A stretch of 64,000 nucleotides of DNA, taken from positions 39,440,001-39,504,000 of the forward strand of contig NC_083379.1 of the NCBI RefSeq assembly GCF_031755915.1, in the 5' to 3' direction. Below are positions 11,007 through 22,900 of this stretch, one piece after another. Source of the stretch: Ziziphus jujuba. Lineage: Eukaryota; Streptophyta; Magnoliopsida; Rosales; Rhamnaceae. Under the pieces are notes generated by a model, which was not told the origin of the DNA, searched no databases, and saw only the letters and a program-made list of their open reading frames with translations. The translations under genes were made by a program, and so were the position numbers. The stretch's first letter is position 1. The number at the start of each line of letters is the position of its first letter.

Positions 11007-11486
11007 TTAAACAGCTTTAACATCAAGAACATGATCAACTACCTCCTTGTAACACCCCGACCCAAACCACATCGGAATTCGTGCACGTTGACCGAGGTTG
11101 ACCATTGACCGAGTGGGTCAAAAGTTGACTTTTTGTTCCAATTGAAATTTCTAGTTGACCATGGTACCGTGGCAAAGTGCATGATGCCCCGAGTTCGTAG
11201 ACTAGTAGCACGTCGAAAACGGAGCTACGGTTTGAAAGTTATGGGCAAAACAAGTCGAGGTGCAAACTGTCCAAAAGGTGCTGGGAGTTGACTTTTTATC
11301 GTTGTATAATTTTGTTTTGACTTTTGTATGGTTGTAAAGTACTCGTCGATACGAGTTCATAGACTAACGGTACGCTTAAATTGGACATTTGGTTAAAAAG
11401 TTATGGACGTGTGAAGTTCGCCGGATACCGTAATATTTTATTATATCAGGCTTAAGTGCACAGTAACACCACGTGTCGACACCTGA

Positions 11487-12197
11487 TTGGTCCACGTGGG
11501 TGAACAGTGTCACCCATGGTGGCTTTTATTTGGCAAAAACAACAGGGAGGAGAGAGAAAGAGAGAGAGGGAGAGAGAGAAACGACTGGCCGCCGGAGTTG
11601 TCAAATTTTCCGGCCGATTATTGTTACACGTGCTGGCCAGACGGGAGCGCCTCTCCATTCCCGACCAACCCTCAAAATTTCATGGCCAACCGATCGGCGA
11701 CGCACCCGGATCGGAGAGTTTTTAGGCGACGGCGATTTTTCCCCTCCACCACCGGCCACCGTCGTTTGACCCATTTTCGGCCATTTTCAGGCCACACGCG
11801 CCAGTCATCCTTCACCACCTCCTCATTTCCGGCCAGCCCACCAAATTTCACGGCCATCGGACCTCCAACACGCCGGGATCGGAGTATTTTCCGACGAGGG
11901 GCCGAAAACTTTCAAACCCAAATCTCTTCGCCGTCTGGCCTCCGTTTGCCTCACCGCCGGTCCCGTTGGAACCCTCTCCTCTCGGTCTACAAAACCCCCA
12001 AAAATCTCAGCCATCGGCCACTGGACGCTCCGCCGCGGGTGACGGTTGCTGGTGACTGCGACGACTGGCCGGGAATCACTATTCCGGCGAGTACCCAGTT
12101 GTACCGCCGGTCCTTCTCCACTAATTCCGACCTCTTGAATCCAAATTCGACATCCTTTTCCTCCAATTCGCAACGGTTTGGGGAATCGAGGAGTTGA
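11487..12197 (+). other. Open frame inside the LTR, probably not a gene
   Basis: A 236-codon frame rich in Arg, Pro and Ser lies in the GC-rich block of the LTR. Related frames occur in the solo LTR at 2034-2804 (256 codons) and, on the minus strand, in the nested LTR (15600-15055). They share an acidic/basic stretch EERERERG encoded by the (GA)n tract. The frames start at different ATGs and drift in length, and no known domain is seen. GC-rich sequence has few stop codons by chance, so I treat this as non-coding unless conservation analysis shows otherwise. Confidence 0.3.
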
Positions 12198-13024
12198 ATC
12201 CCAAAAGCTTTCCGGCCACCTCGGGTCCGATCTCCGGGAAGTAAGACCGAATCCGTGATCCTCGTCACTTAAGCTTCGATTCGGTATATTACTCGTCAAT
12301 TTTGGTTGTCGTTTATGTTTGCTCCCCAGGTACCCATTTGGGAGTTACCCGATTAAAATATTAATATATTTGGTTGGTATATTGTGGATGTTTTAGGTGC
12401 ACGTGTGGGTAGTATAGTTGATCCTGCGTAGGATCTTAGCTGATATACGTGCTTAAGGTGAGTGACCCACCTTTAAAAATATTTTGGGGCAATTAATTAT
12501 ATTTAATTGGTGTTTAATTGATATTTGGAATTATGCTCATGTGGTGCAATTTAATTATAATTGTGAAAAATTACTATTTTATTTTGATTTAATTTTATTT
12601 ATTATGCATGAGTAAGGTATTTTCAGTAATAAATCATATGTGGTTTTAATATTATTTTTGGGCATAATTGGTTTAAATATTTTAAGGAAATTATTTGTTT
12701 AAATTGGTGGTTTAAATTTTATAATTATGCCTGTGGAATATTACTTGTTGGACCTCGTGTTACGAGAAAAATTATTTGTATATTGTTATCGATGGTTTCG
12801 TACCGGGTATGTTAAAGGAAAATATGTGGGATGGTAAATTTAAAAACTGGTATATTTCCCACGGTGATTTTGGAAAATCGGTACGGTAATAATTAATTTA
12901 ATAATTATTTTAGACGCACTCATACAGTATTGGTGTTCCGGTGTATATGTGGTTAGCGCACAAGTTATTATGTCTCCCGTGAGTTGCCATTGGACCGAGG
13001 GCAGGTAGGTTTGATATTGGCCAC

Positions 13025-16008
13025 TGTCAGGACCCGTCCAAAGTTCCCCACCGGAATCCTAGACAAGCCCTGATCCCAGGGAAACCCTACCGGACCCTCC
13101 TATGGAAAATCCGGCAGAACCTCCCCTAAGGGATGGACTTACCACAAAATTCCCTGCACTGAAAACGCACTTCTATAATTGTCCCCTTATTCCTCCCACA
13201 GTACTACAAGTTGGTCCCACAATTTCAGCACTTCAATATAAATACAGTAATCCAGTGCAAATTAAATACATAAGTGTCCCATACAGTATACAGAGCTTTA
13301 TGAAGTACTACTAAGTATAGAATACAGCAAGAGTGAAAGAAATATTACAACTGCAATAAAAGAAGAAACAGGTACTGCCGAACTAAAACAGCGAGGAAGA
13401 TCAAGTCCGCTCCGAATGAACACCGACAACCTGGTACCTAGAGGAACGGAATTTAAGAGTGTGAGATGCTAATCATCTCAGTGAGTGACCCTATCTACTA
13501 AACGATATAATACCACGGTAATACAGTAGATAGATAATAATTAATTGGAAAATAATAATTTCTCTCAAAACCCTTACAATTCTCTCAGTTGGAAAAGTTC
13601 CCCTTTTAAAACATTTTCACAAAACTCTTTGTTCGTATTCCCCGAAAACCAAGACATCAGATAAATACCAGAAACAGTAAGAATTAAATTTTAAATTCCA
13701 ATACAGCTTTAAAACATTTTATTTTTAAAACCCAGTTCTGAAAATCATTTGATGCACCCACTATATACCAGTGGCGCCAACAGTACCCAGCGTCCCGAGG
13801 TACCGCCAGACAGGAGGTTATAGAAAGAAACCGGCATACGGTCACGTGGCGTCCCACTGCGCCGCTGCTAACCTGGTGTCCCGGCCATGGAGGGGTGGCC
13901 ACCCTCATCCGATGGCAACCACAGGACAACCTCATAATATCACCTGCGCGCTACTCACACCCACCTGCGCGCTAATCATAACCGTGTGCACACTAACCAT
14001 ATCACATATAAACAGAACACCAGTACGTGCACGGTGCATCTAAAAATCATAAAATTCACAAATTTAAATTATATCATAGATTTCACATTTTGCATAAACA
14101 TAGCGGGCATAGTCCATTTGCTTGAATCCGGAATTTCTCCGTAATTTCTTTATAATCAACACCATAAATTCCATGATTTTCAAATCCACCAACTCCCAAA
14201 TCCACCAATTCAAATATTCACATTTTCCCAATAGCATAAATAATTCTCGAAATATGATAATCAAATCTCATAATATCTCATGGGCATACTTTATAAAAAT
14301 TGGAGTCACCAACATAAACAAATATTTTCTTCGAAATATTTGAAAATCAAATCATGCCCGATTTAATGTTAAAACCACAAGAATTTCAAAATTCTCAAAA
14401 ACCATAAAATAATTTCACATGGCATAAATTTATATAATGCACATTTTCTTAAATTCAATAAATTCCACAATAAATCAAATAAATATTTGGCACATAGAAA
14501 TTAAATTCCAAATATTCAAAGCACACATAATAATCACAATTTAATTCCCGAAATTAATTTGAAGGTGGGTCACTCACCTTATGCACGTATCTCAATCAAG
14601 ATCCTCCGTAGGATCGACTCCGCTACTCGCACGTGCACCTAAACATCCACAGTACCAAACCACAAATATTAATATTTTATTCGGGTAATTCCCAAATGGG
14701 TACCCGGGGAGCGAACACCAAATGATATCTAAAATTTATGAATTATATACCGAATCGAAGCTCGAGCGGTGATGATCACACATTCGGTCTTAATTTCCGG
14801 TGATCGAACCCGACGGGGTCGGAATCTCGTCGGAAAGCTTTTCGGGTTTCGGCTCCGCAATTCTCCCAACCCGTCGTGAATTGGTAGAAACGGATGCCGG
14901 ATTCGGGTTCAGGAGGTCGAACACAGTGGACTGGAGTCGGCTGGGAAACTGGGTACTCACCGAAACAGTACTTTCTGACGAGCCGCCACGGTCACCGGCA
15001 ACCGTCGCCGGCGGTGGCGCGTGCGGTGGCCGTTGGCTGTGATTTTTAACAGAATTAAAGATCATGGGGAGAGCAATCCAACGGGACCGGCGGTGAGGCA
15101 AACAAAGGCCGGACGGTGGAGAAATCACGGTTTGAAGATTTCCGGCCTCTCACCGGAAAACGCTCCAATCCTCGCGCGTCGGTGGTCCGATGGCCGTGAA
15201 ACTTGGTGGGTTGGCCGGACTTGAGGAAAGGATGAAGGGTGTCAGGCGTGTGTGGCCGGAAGATGGCCAAAAGTGGGTCGATCTGCGGTGGCCGACGGTG
15301 GAGGGAAAAACTCGCCGCCGATCTTCGAACGTCCGATCCGGGCGCGTCCGACGGCCGATCGCCGTGAAAATTTGAGGTTTTGCCAAAAATGAGGAGGGGA
15401 ATTTTGCTGGCCGGCACGTGTACAGTAATTTGACCGGAAAATTTGAAAAATTCCGGTGCCGGTCGGACTCTCTCTCTCTTTCTCTCTCCTCTCTCTCTTT
15501 CTCTCTCTTCCCCAAGAATTTTATCAAATAAAAACCCCTGTGTGACACTGTTCATGCCACGTGGACCAATCAGAAGCTGACACGTGGCATCACTGTGCAC
15601 TTAAGCTAGATATATTAAAATAATATGGTATCCAGTGAATTTCAAACGTCCATAACTTTTTAACCAAACGTTCGATTTAAGCGTACCGCTAGTCTATGAA
15701 CTCGTATCGACGAGTACTTTACAACCATACAAGAGTCAACACAAAATTACATCTCAAGAAAAAGTCAGCTCTCGGCACCTTTTGGACTGTTTGCACTTCA
15801 ACTTGTTTCGCCCATAACTTTCAAACCGTAGCTCCGTTTTCGACGTGCTACTAGTATACAAACTCGGGGCATCATGCACTTCGCCACGGTACCCTGGTCA
15901 ACTTGAAATTCCAACTGGAACAAAAAGTCAACTTTTGACCCGCTCGGTTAACGGTCAACCTCGGTCAACGTGCACGGATTCTGGTGTGATTTGGGACGGG
16001 GTGTTACA
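13025..16008 (-). mobile_element. Nested solo LTR, reverse orientation
   Basis: It begins TGTCAGGACC (reverse complement of the LTR end) and ends GGTGTTACA (reverse complement of the LTR start), spanning 2984 bp with no internal region. The host LTR resumes immediately, from ...GGCCAC on the left to CTAC and AGCCGTCC on the right. The target duplication is imperfect (CCAC versus CTAC). It belongs to the same LTR superfamily but is nearer in sequence to the solo LTR at 1562-4513 than to its host, for instance in its GC-rich block. Confidence 0.88.
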
Positions 16009-16961
16009 CTACAGCCGTCCCCCTCCTTGGCCGAGATGACGGTTTCAGCAACGGTATTGTCGGGACACCGAAGTGCCGTATGCAAGTTTCTCTCTTTAAT
16101 CTCCTGCCAGTCGGTGCTCGGGACGCTGGGTATCGGAGGGCATCACTGGTATATGGTGTGTTGCGTCAAGTATAAATTTTCGGATAGAAATTTCAAACCC
16201 CAAAGTGTTCAAAAATTATTTATTATATTTTATTACATTTTATTTATATTTGGGGTATTTATCTATTGTTTATTAAATCGATTGATCCCTTGGTTTTTGG
16301 GAAATACGAATAACGGGTTTTGTGAAAAGGTTTTAAAAGGGGAATATTTCCAATGGAGTGAATAGTGAGGGTTTTGAGAGAAATTATTATTTCCCAATTA
16401 ATTATTATTTATTTATTTATTTAATTGCTGGTATTAATTAAGTTCCTTTACTTGTTATATTATTAATATTAAAAGTGTTCATTAGATAGGGTCACTCATT
16501 GAGATGATTAGCATCTCACATTTTTAAATTCCGTTCCCTTAGGTGCAAGGGCTAGTAGACGTTCTTCCGGAGCGAATCAAATCTCCATCGCTATCGTAGT
16601 TCGAGAAGTACCTTTGTATTCGTTTATTTCAATTGTAATATTTCTTTCATCCTTGTTGTATTCTCTGTTTAATAGTACTTTATGAAGCTCTGTATACTGT
16701 TCTGGACACTTATGTATTATTTATGCACTGGATTACTGTTATTCCTGTGAAGTGCTGTAAAATTGTGGAATCAATTTATAGTATTGGGGGAGGAATAAGG
16801 GGATGAATATAGAAGTGTGTTTTCAGTGCAGGAAATTTATGGTAAGTCAAACCCTTAGGGGAGGTTTTGCTAGATTTTCCTTTGGAGGGTCCGGTAGGGT
16901 TTCCTTGGGATCAGGGCTTGTCTAGGGTTCCGGTGAGGAATTTTGGACGGGTCCTGACAGT

Positions 16962-16973
16962 TGGTATCAGAGC
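16962..16973 (+). other. Retroelement primer binding site
   Basis: TGGTATCAGAGC, complementary to the 3-prime end of plant initiator tRNA-Met, begins 2 bp after the LTR end (CCTGACA at 16959). This is the usual PBS for Ty3-gypsy and Ty1-copia elements. Confidence 0.9.
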
Positions 16974-17490
16974 TCTAAGTTCTAGTATTCCTAAAGGACG
17001 GTGCATTATTGTGCATCTCATTCGCGTCTAATCTCTCGTTTTACACGTCTTAAAGCGTTCTTTCCCTTTGTCTCGAAGCAAATTCGTTACCTGAGTTTGA
17101 ATAAATTCAATCTTCGAGGGTGTCAATTAGAATCATCTATCCTAACGGGAATTCCGATGGCCTAGTCGATGGTCGAGGATTGCCTTTTCTTTTGAAGGTC
17201 AAGTAATGGGGGCAGATCCAATCTTTGAATCTTTTTGGGATCTGAAGCGACCCTAGATATGGATCGAGTGGTTATGCATCTTATGTTTATGGACCATTAG
17301 CACAAAGGAGTAAAGTTAAAGTGTTTCAGCTTACCTGAAGTGGTGCTTCGTGGAGGAGTTAGGAAGCCTTTACGGAGGTTAATTTCTGTCGTCATTGTAA
17401 AGAGCTATTGGAGAATGGTTGTTAAGGGTCTATGGCCCAGGTGGTTGATGTCGAAGAAGATGGTGAGCGTTGGAACCGCTAATAGTGGGA
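16974..17490 (+). pseudogene. Unrecognisable leader/gag-region remnant of the element
   Basis: Sequence between the PBS and the first RT-like region. It is too decayed or rearranged to show gag motifs such as a CCHC knuckle or a protease DTG. A full element of this class would need over 1.5 kb here, so much has been deleted. Confidence 0.4.
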
Positions 17491-17862
17491 AGCAAATCGA
17501 AAGCATTTTTCCCAACAAGTTATCTGGATTACGACCGTAAAAAGGATATCGAATCATTATTGATTTGGCTTTGGACGTCGATCTATTTCAGTACTACCAT
17601 ACCGTGTGACTCTGTCAAAGTTAAAGGACTGAAAGGCTCAACTGCAAGGTGAATAAAGGTTTCACTAGATCGAGCTTATCATCGTGAATGACATCTGTTC
17701 CGTTCATGGAGAAGAAAGATGATTGCCTAAGGGTGTGTATCGGCCACCAACGACTTAACAAGGTGACCACCCATAATCGATACTTGTTGTCGAGTATGAA
17801 TGTGTGTCGATCAACCTTAAGGTCAAGATATTTTTCCGATCGATTATTAAAAATTAAATACT
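17490..17862 (+). pseudogene. First, heavily decayed reverse transcriptase N-terminal remnant
   Basis: Scattered matches to the protease-RT linker and RT start: FPNKLSGLRP near 17508 (family FPxELPGLPP), NKGFTRS near 17650, and KKDDCLRVCIGHQRLNK near 17710 (family [17 protein letters not shown]). Several stops and frame changes intervene. The match fades at about 17845 (YFSDR, matching VFSKID), where unrelated sequence begins. Confidence 0.6.
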
Positions 17863-18430
17863 TTTCAAAGTGATATTTGAAATTAAAAGTATTTTATTCA
17901 AGTATTTTTTGTTTATGTTCGTACATGTATTTGTATGTTATATTGTTTGATATTATACTGCATATACTGAACCATACGGAGGCGGCAAACCAATGTGGTC
18001 CATGTAGAGCTAGCCCTATAATCATGTTGCCTACAAGTCCAGGGGATCAGACGACCAATATAGGCAACCACCCTGGTTTGTATTGGTAGCGAAGTGTCGA
18101 CGACAGCTGGAATCATGGATTATGTAGCATGTTAGAAGGTATCGTACGTACCTCCATTACGAGCATGCACATTTCATTTTATGCTATGGATTTTAAGATA
18201 TGATTTTATGCATTTATTCATGTTTTTATTATTGTTCCAATGTGGAGTTTTAACAATTGCCTATGCAAGTTAAGGTATTTTACACTAATTAAAATAATTT
18301 TCGTATTATTATTATTTCATAAATTATATTTCGATTTTTGAAGAACTTTGGAAATTTAATTTGGGTTGATAAATTGTGTATATTTTATGTTGGTGGTATA
18401 TTTGAAAAATATATTTTATTATTTGTTTTA
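17863..18430. other. Unassigned insert between two RT remnants
   Basis: About 570 bp of mixed sequence without RT homology, splitting the first RT copy, which resumes as FSKTDLRFKYRQLRIQ at about 18437-18486. A GC-richer part lies at 17965-18130. It may be a fragment of another LTR. I found no clean ends or target duplication. Confidence 0.4.
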
Positions 18431-18504
18431 TGTTATGGTTTTTCCAAGACCGACTTAAGGTTTAAGTATCGTCAATTGAGAATCCAAAGTAGGATATCGT
18501 TAGG

Positions 18505-19205
18505 TTCAAAAAGGAGATCCTAAAGGGAGCTCCAGTTTTGTTTGTGAAGAAGAAAGATGGTAGTCTACGACTATGCATCGACTACCGCCAACTTAATAAG
18601 GTAACCATCCCTAATCGCTATCCATTGCCAAGGATAAATGATCTATTTGACCAACTCTAAGGTGCCAAAGTGTTTTCCAAGATCGACTTGAGATCTGGAT
18701 ACCATTAGTTAAGGATCCGAGAGTCGAACATTCCTAAAACTGCCTTTAGGACGAGGTACGGACATTATAAATTCCTAATGATATCGTTCGGACTCACCAA
18801 TGCCCCAGCAGCTTTTATGGATTTGATGAACCGGGTGTTTCATCTGTACTTGGATCGTTTTGTCATTGTATTTATAGATGACATCCTGATCTATTCTAGG
18901 AGTCAAGAAGAGCACGTGAGCCATTTGAAGAGAGTGCTCCAAACTGTAAGGCAGCATCAGCTATATGCTAAATTCGATAAGTGTGAGCTCTGGTTAAATC
19001 AAGTGGGTTTTCTCGGATATATCGTGTCAGCCGAAGGCATCTATGTGGACCCTGATAAGGTGAAGGCAGTGTTGAGTTGGGAGTGGCCTACCACTATGAG
19101 GGAAGTACGAAGTTTTCTTGGATTAGCAGCATATTACCATCGTTTTATAGAAGGGTTTTTGAGAATTGCTGGATCGCTTTATAACTTAACCAGAAAGATC
19201 GGTTG
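18505..19205 (+). pseudogene. Reverse transcriptase domain remnant (Ty3-gypsy pol)
   Basis: RNA-dependent DNA polymerase fragment. Visible motifs in order: [20 protein letters not shown] (18541-18600), [39 protein letters not shown], the catalytic FIDDILIYS (F/YxDD box, from 18871), [20 protein letters not shown] and [15 protein letters not shown]. In-frame stops lie near 18658 and 18706 in the N-terminal third; from 18778 the frame is open. The match ends at NLTRK (about 19193), the usual RT/RNase H boundary, and the RNase H domain is absent. Non-functional. Confidence 0.88.
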
Positions 19206-19688
19206 AAGATTGCCCAAGATCGACAGAAGAGTTACGCCGATGTACGTAGGAAGGATTTGGAATTCGAAGTAGGAGATTGGGTATTTCTAAAGTTATCTCC
19301 ATGGAAAGGAATAGTACGCTTTGGCCGACGAGGTAAGTTGGGTCCTCGTTATATTGGGCCTTACGAAATTACGAAGAGGATTGGCCCTGTGGCTTATAGA
19401 TTGGCATTACCAAAAGAGCTAGCTCGAGTGCACAACGTGTTTCATGTTTCGATGCTATGGAAATATATTGCAGACCCTTCACACGTACTCGAGACTCCTG
19501 ACACAGAATTAAGGGAAGATCTTTCGTATGTGGAGCAACCAGTGCAGGTTTTGGATCGCGAGGAGCGGGTGCTACGTAACAAGACTCTTCCTTTAGTTAA
19601 AGTTTTATGGCGGAACCATTTAATTGAGGAAGCAACGTGGGAGCCCGAAGCACAGATGCGTGATCAGTATCCTTATCTGTTCCAGTGA
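19203..19688 (+). pseudogene. Integrase C-terminal remnant with chromo-like end
   Basis: An open frame of 161 codons equivalent to the end of pol: KIAQDRQKSYADVRRKDLEF, then GDWVFLKLSPWKG, the GPY module (GPRYIGPYEI), HNVFHVSMLWKY, and the terminal LVKVLWRNHLIEEATWE, which resembles the chromodomain-like tail of chromoviral integrases. The zinc-binding and DDE core domains are missing, because the RT segment joins directly to this piece. The stop at 19686-19688 lies just before the polypurine tract, as expected. The frame happens to remain open but lacks any catalytic part. Confidence 0.85.
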
Positions 19689-19717
19689 CGTGCGGAATTT
19701 CGAGCACTAAATTCTTA

Positions 19718-19730
19718 TAAAGGGGGAAGG
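19718..19730 (+). other. Polypurine tract
   Basis: A purine run, AAAGGGGGAAGG, ends 1 bp before the 3-prime LTR start TGTAACACC (19732). This is the expected primer for plus-strand synthesis. Confidence 0.85.
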
Positions 19731-19731
19731 T

Positions 19732-21837
19732 TGTAACACCCCGACCCAAACCACATCAGAATTTGTGCACGTTGACCGAGGTTGACCATTGACCGAGTGG
19801 GTCAAAAGTTGACTTTTTATTCCAGTTGAAATTTCTAGTTGACCATGGTACCGTGGCGAAGTGCATGATATCCCGAGTTCGTAGACTAGTAGCACGTCGA
19901 AAACGGAGCTACGGTTTGAAAGTTATGGGCAAAACAAGTCGAGGTGCAAACTGTCCAAAAGGTGCCGAGAGTTGACTTTTATCATTGTATAATTTTGTTT
20001 TGACTTTTGTATGGTTGTAAAGTACTCATCGATACAAGTTCATAGACTAGCAGCACGCTTAAATTGGACATCTAGTTAAAAAGTTATGGACGTGTGAAGT
20101 TCGCCGCATACCGTAATATTTTATTATATCTGGCTTAAGTGCACAGTAACGCCATGTGTCGACACCTGATTGGTCCACGTGGGTGAACAGTGTCACCCAC
20201 GGTGGCTTTTATTTGGCAAAAACGACAGGGAGGAGAGAGAAAGAGAGAGAGGGAGAGAGAGAAACGACCGGCCGCCGGAGTTGTCAAATTTTTTGGTTGA
20301 TTCTTGCTACATGCGCCGGCCAGACAGGAGCACCTCTCCATTCCCGGCCAACCCTCAAAATTTCACGACCAACATACCGGTGACGTGTCCGGATCGAAGC
20401 ATTTTCCAGCGACGGTGATTTTTCCCCTCCACCACCGGCCACCGCCGTTTGACCCATTTCCGGCCATCCTTCACCACCTCTTCATTTCCGACCAGCCCAC
20501 CAAATTTCAAGGCCATCGGACCTCCGACGCGTCGGGATCAGAGTATTTTCCCGCGAGGGGCCAAAAACCTTCAAACCCAGATCTCTTCGCCGTCCGACCT
20601 CCGTTTGCCTCACCGCCAGTCCCGTTGGAACCCTTTCCTCTCGATCTACAAAACTCCCAAAAATCTCAGCCATCGTACCGGGTATGTTAAAGGAAAATAT
20701 GTGGGACGGTAAATTTGAAAACTGGTATATTTCCCACGGTGATTTTGGAAAATCGGTACGGTAATAATTAATTTAATAATTATTTTAGACGCACTCATAC
20801 AGTATTGGTGTTCCGATGTATATGTGGTTAGCGCACAAGTTATTATGTCTCCCGTGAGTTGCCATTGGACCGAGGGCAGGCAAGTTTGATATTGACCACA
20901 GCCATCCCCCTCCTTGACCGGGATGACGGTTTCAGCAACGGTACTGTCGGGATGCCGAAGTGCCGTATGCAAGTTTTTCTCTTTAATCTCCCGCCAGTCG
21001 GTGCTTGGGACGCTAGGTATCGGAGGGTATCACTAGTATATGGTGTGGTGCGTCAAGTATAAATTTTCGGATAGAATTTCAAACCCCAAAGTGTTCAAAA
21101 ATTATTTATTATATTTTATTACATTTTATTTATATTTGAGGTATTTATCTATTGTTTATTAAATCGATTGATCCCTTGGTTTTCGGAAAATATGAATAAA
21201 GGGTTTTGTGAAAAGGTTTTAAAAGAGGAACATTTCCAACGGAGTGAATAGTGAGGGTTTTGAGAGAAATTGTTATTTTCCAATAAATTATTAATTATTT
21301 AATTGCTGGTATTAATTAAGTTCCTTTATTTGTTATATTATTAATATTAAAAGTGTTCAGTAGATAGGGTCACTCACTAAGATAATTAGCATCTCATGTT
21401 TTTAAATTCCATTCCCTTAGGTGCAAGGGGTGGTAGACGTTCTTCAGGAGCGAATCAAATCTCCGCCGCTATCGTAGTTCGAGAAGTACCTTTGTATTCA
21501 TTTATTTCAATTGTAATATTTCTTTCATCCTTGTTGTATTCTCTGTTTAATAGTACTTCATGAAACTCTGTATACTGTTCTGGATACTTATGTATTATTT
21601 ATGCACTGGATTACTGTTATTCCTGTGAAGTGCTGTAAAATTGTGGAATCAATTTATAGTATTGGGGGAGGAATAAGGGGATGAATATAAGAGTGTGTTT
21701 TCAGTGCAGTAAATTTGTGGTAAGTCCAACCCTTAGGGGAGGTTCTGCTGGATTTTCCTTTGGAGGGTCTGGTAGGATTTCTCTGGGATCAGGCCTTGTC
21801 TAGAGTTTCGATGAGGAATTTTGGACGGGTCCTGACA
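19732..21837 (+). repeat. 3-prime LTR with internal deletion
   Basis: It starts TGTAACACCCCGACCC and ends CCTGACA, 2106 bp. Compared with the 5-prime LTR, about 780 bp is missing: the sequence jumps at about 20675, from CTCAGCCATCG (12008 in the 5-prime LTR) to TACCGGGTATGTTAAAG (about 12799). Restoring that gives about 2.9 kb, as in the other copies. Confidence 0.9.
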
Positions 21838-22599
21838 CTCCTCCTGCCGTTGTATACGCTCATATTCATCTTCCTTATCTTTGCAGCGACTAATGTAGCC
21901 CACAAGTAGACCCAAACCAATCACCACCATTGGTAATAGCGAAGACCAATTATCGTTCAATTCTTTTATCACCCAAGAAAATCCACCCCTTACTTCTGTG
22001 CATATATCGTTGTGCACATCGAACCATGGATATATGAGGGTTTGGAAAGCAGGATCAAAGAAGTTATCTATGCCATGGATAATCAAACCTCCATCATTAG
22101 AAAGATTCCATTCGGTGACTTTGACTCCATTCAGGGATGCATATTAGTCACTTTGCAGAGTAGTGACAACCAGAGGATGACCAAGAAGTAGAGTATCAAT
22201 CTTGGTACCATAAGTAACAGAACTCAAATCCCCATTCTCAAGCTTCAGAGGCACAACATGATACCGAAGCAGTGTCAATGGCGACTGTGGGTATTTGGAG
22301 GAGACGAACGCACTGTCCGGTGGACAAAATACAGTGAGCGTGGAATTGCCGGACAACCATTAGGAAACATTGTGAGTCTTGAAAAACACGTCCAAGATCA
22401 TGGACATTGCATGATAGCCTTTGTCAGAGAGAGATTTCGATGCCATTGCCAAGTTGAAGTTGTTGTTATTGTTACCTTCAGCTTGGGTTGAGAGAAGAAC
22501 TGCCAAAACAAAAAAGCAGAACAACGATTTGGATGCCATGGGAGCTCAGTTTCAAGATTAACGCAGCAAAAGAGCTAAGACAGAAAGAAATTGTTAGGA

Positions 22600-22900
22600 A
22601 AGGAGATAATAGTTTTGAGTTGGAAACAGGGAAATATATAGATGGAAACCCAAATTTGGAAACTTATAATACAACTAACATTATTATTATTAGTATTGGA
22701 ATAGAGTTCTAATGGACTCCAAATTTTGGAGACTTATAATGCAAGTAACAGTTATTATTGGTATTAGAGTTCTATTGGAATCCCAATTTTCGAAACTAAA
22801 GTAATATTATTCATTATTGGATTAATTATAGTTCAATTGAACTCCCAAATTTCGGAAACTTACGTAACATTATCCGAATATTATTCTAACTAATCCAATA
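22600..22900. repeat. 60-70 bp tandem array upstream of FAS1 copy B
   Basis: About four imperfect units of the same family as at 838-1150. CTCCAAATTTTGGAGACTTA (22717-22736) carries a CArG-like CC(A/T)7GG core. The presumed TATA (TATATATTTCCC on the minus strand, near 22632) lies between the array and the ATG. Confidence 0.7.

Larger units (their letters stand above)
11048..16959 (+). repeat. 5-prime LTR, interrupted
   Basis: LTR sequence occupies 11048-13024 and 16009-16959, about 2.93 kb once the nested insertion is removed. The uninterrupted match in the 3-prime LTR around 20890 (GATATTGACCACAGCC) shows where the LTR was split. It has the (GA)n tract near 11545, the GC-rich block at 11590-12250 and the AT-rich 3-prime half shared by the family. 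Confidence 0.88.
11048..21837 (+). mobile_element. Degenerate Ty3-gypsy chromovirus-like (Tekay/Del-type) element with a nested solo LTR
   Basis: Full span from TGTAACACC to CCTGACA, flanked by a perfect CTCCT duplication (11043-11047 and 21838-21842). The order is 5-prime LTR (11048-13024 and 16009-16959, split by a reverse solo LTR), PBS, about 2.75 kb of decayed internal region, polypurine tract, and 3-prime LTR (19732-21837). Gag and protease are unrecognisable. RT and the integrase C-terminus remain, while RNase H and the integrase core are missing. Over the first ~270 bp the two LTRs differ at roughly ten sites by eye (about 96% identity). The element cannot move by itself. The lineage call rests on the long TGTAACACCCCGACCC LTRs and the integrase C-terminal region. 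Confidence 0.92.
11007..22539 (-). pseudogene. FAS1 copy B, split by a 10.8-kb retroelement
   Basis: The gene runs from the ATG at 22539 to the TAA at 11007-11009. Its coding sequence lies in 22539-21838 and 11047-11007; between them the LTR element at 11048-21837 is inserted in the codons for the C-terminal EEVVDHVLDVKAV tail, with a CTCCT duplication at both ends. Two nonsense changes are also visible: a Glu codon in HNVSEW has become TAA (near 22352) and a Glu codon in LQSDEYASL has become TAA (near 22144). Signal peptide, FAS1 domain and membrane span are otherwise recognisable. It belongs to the subtype with KLENGDLSSVTYGTKI and a GYISRC membrane end, like E and I. It is non-functional. 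Confidence 0.9.
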
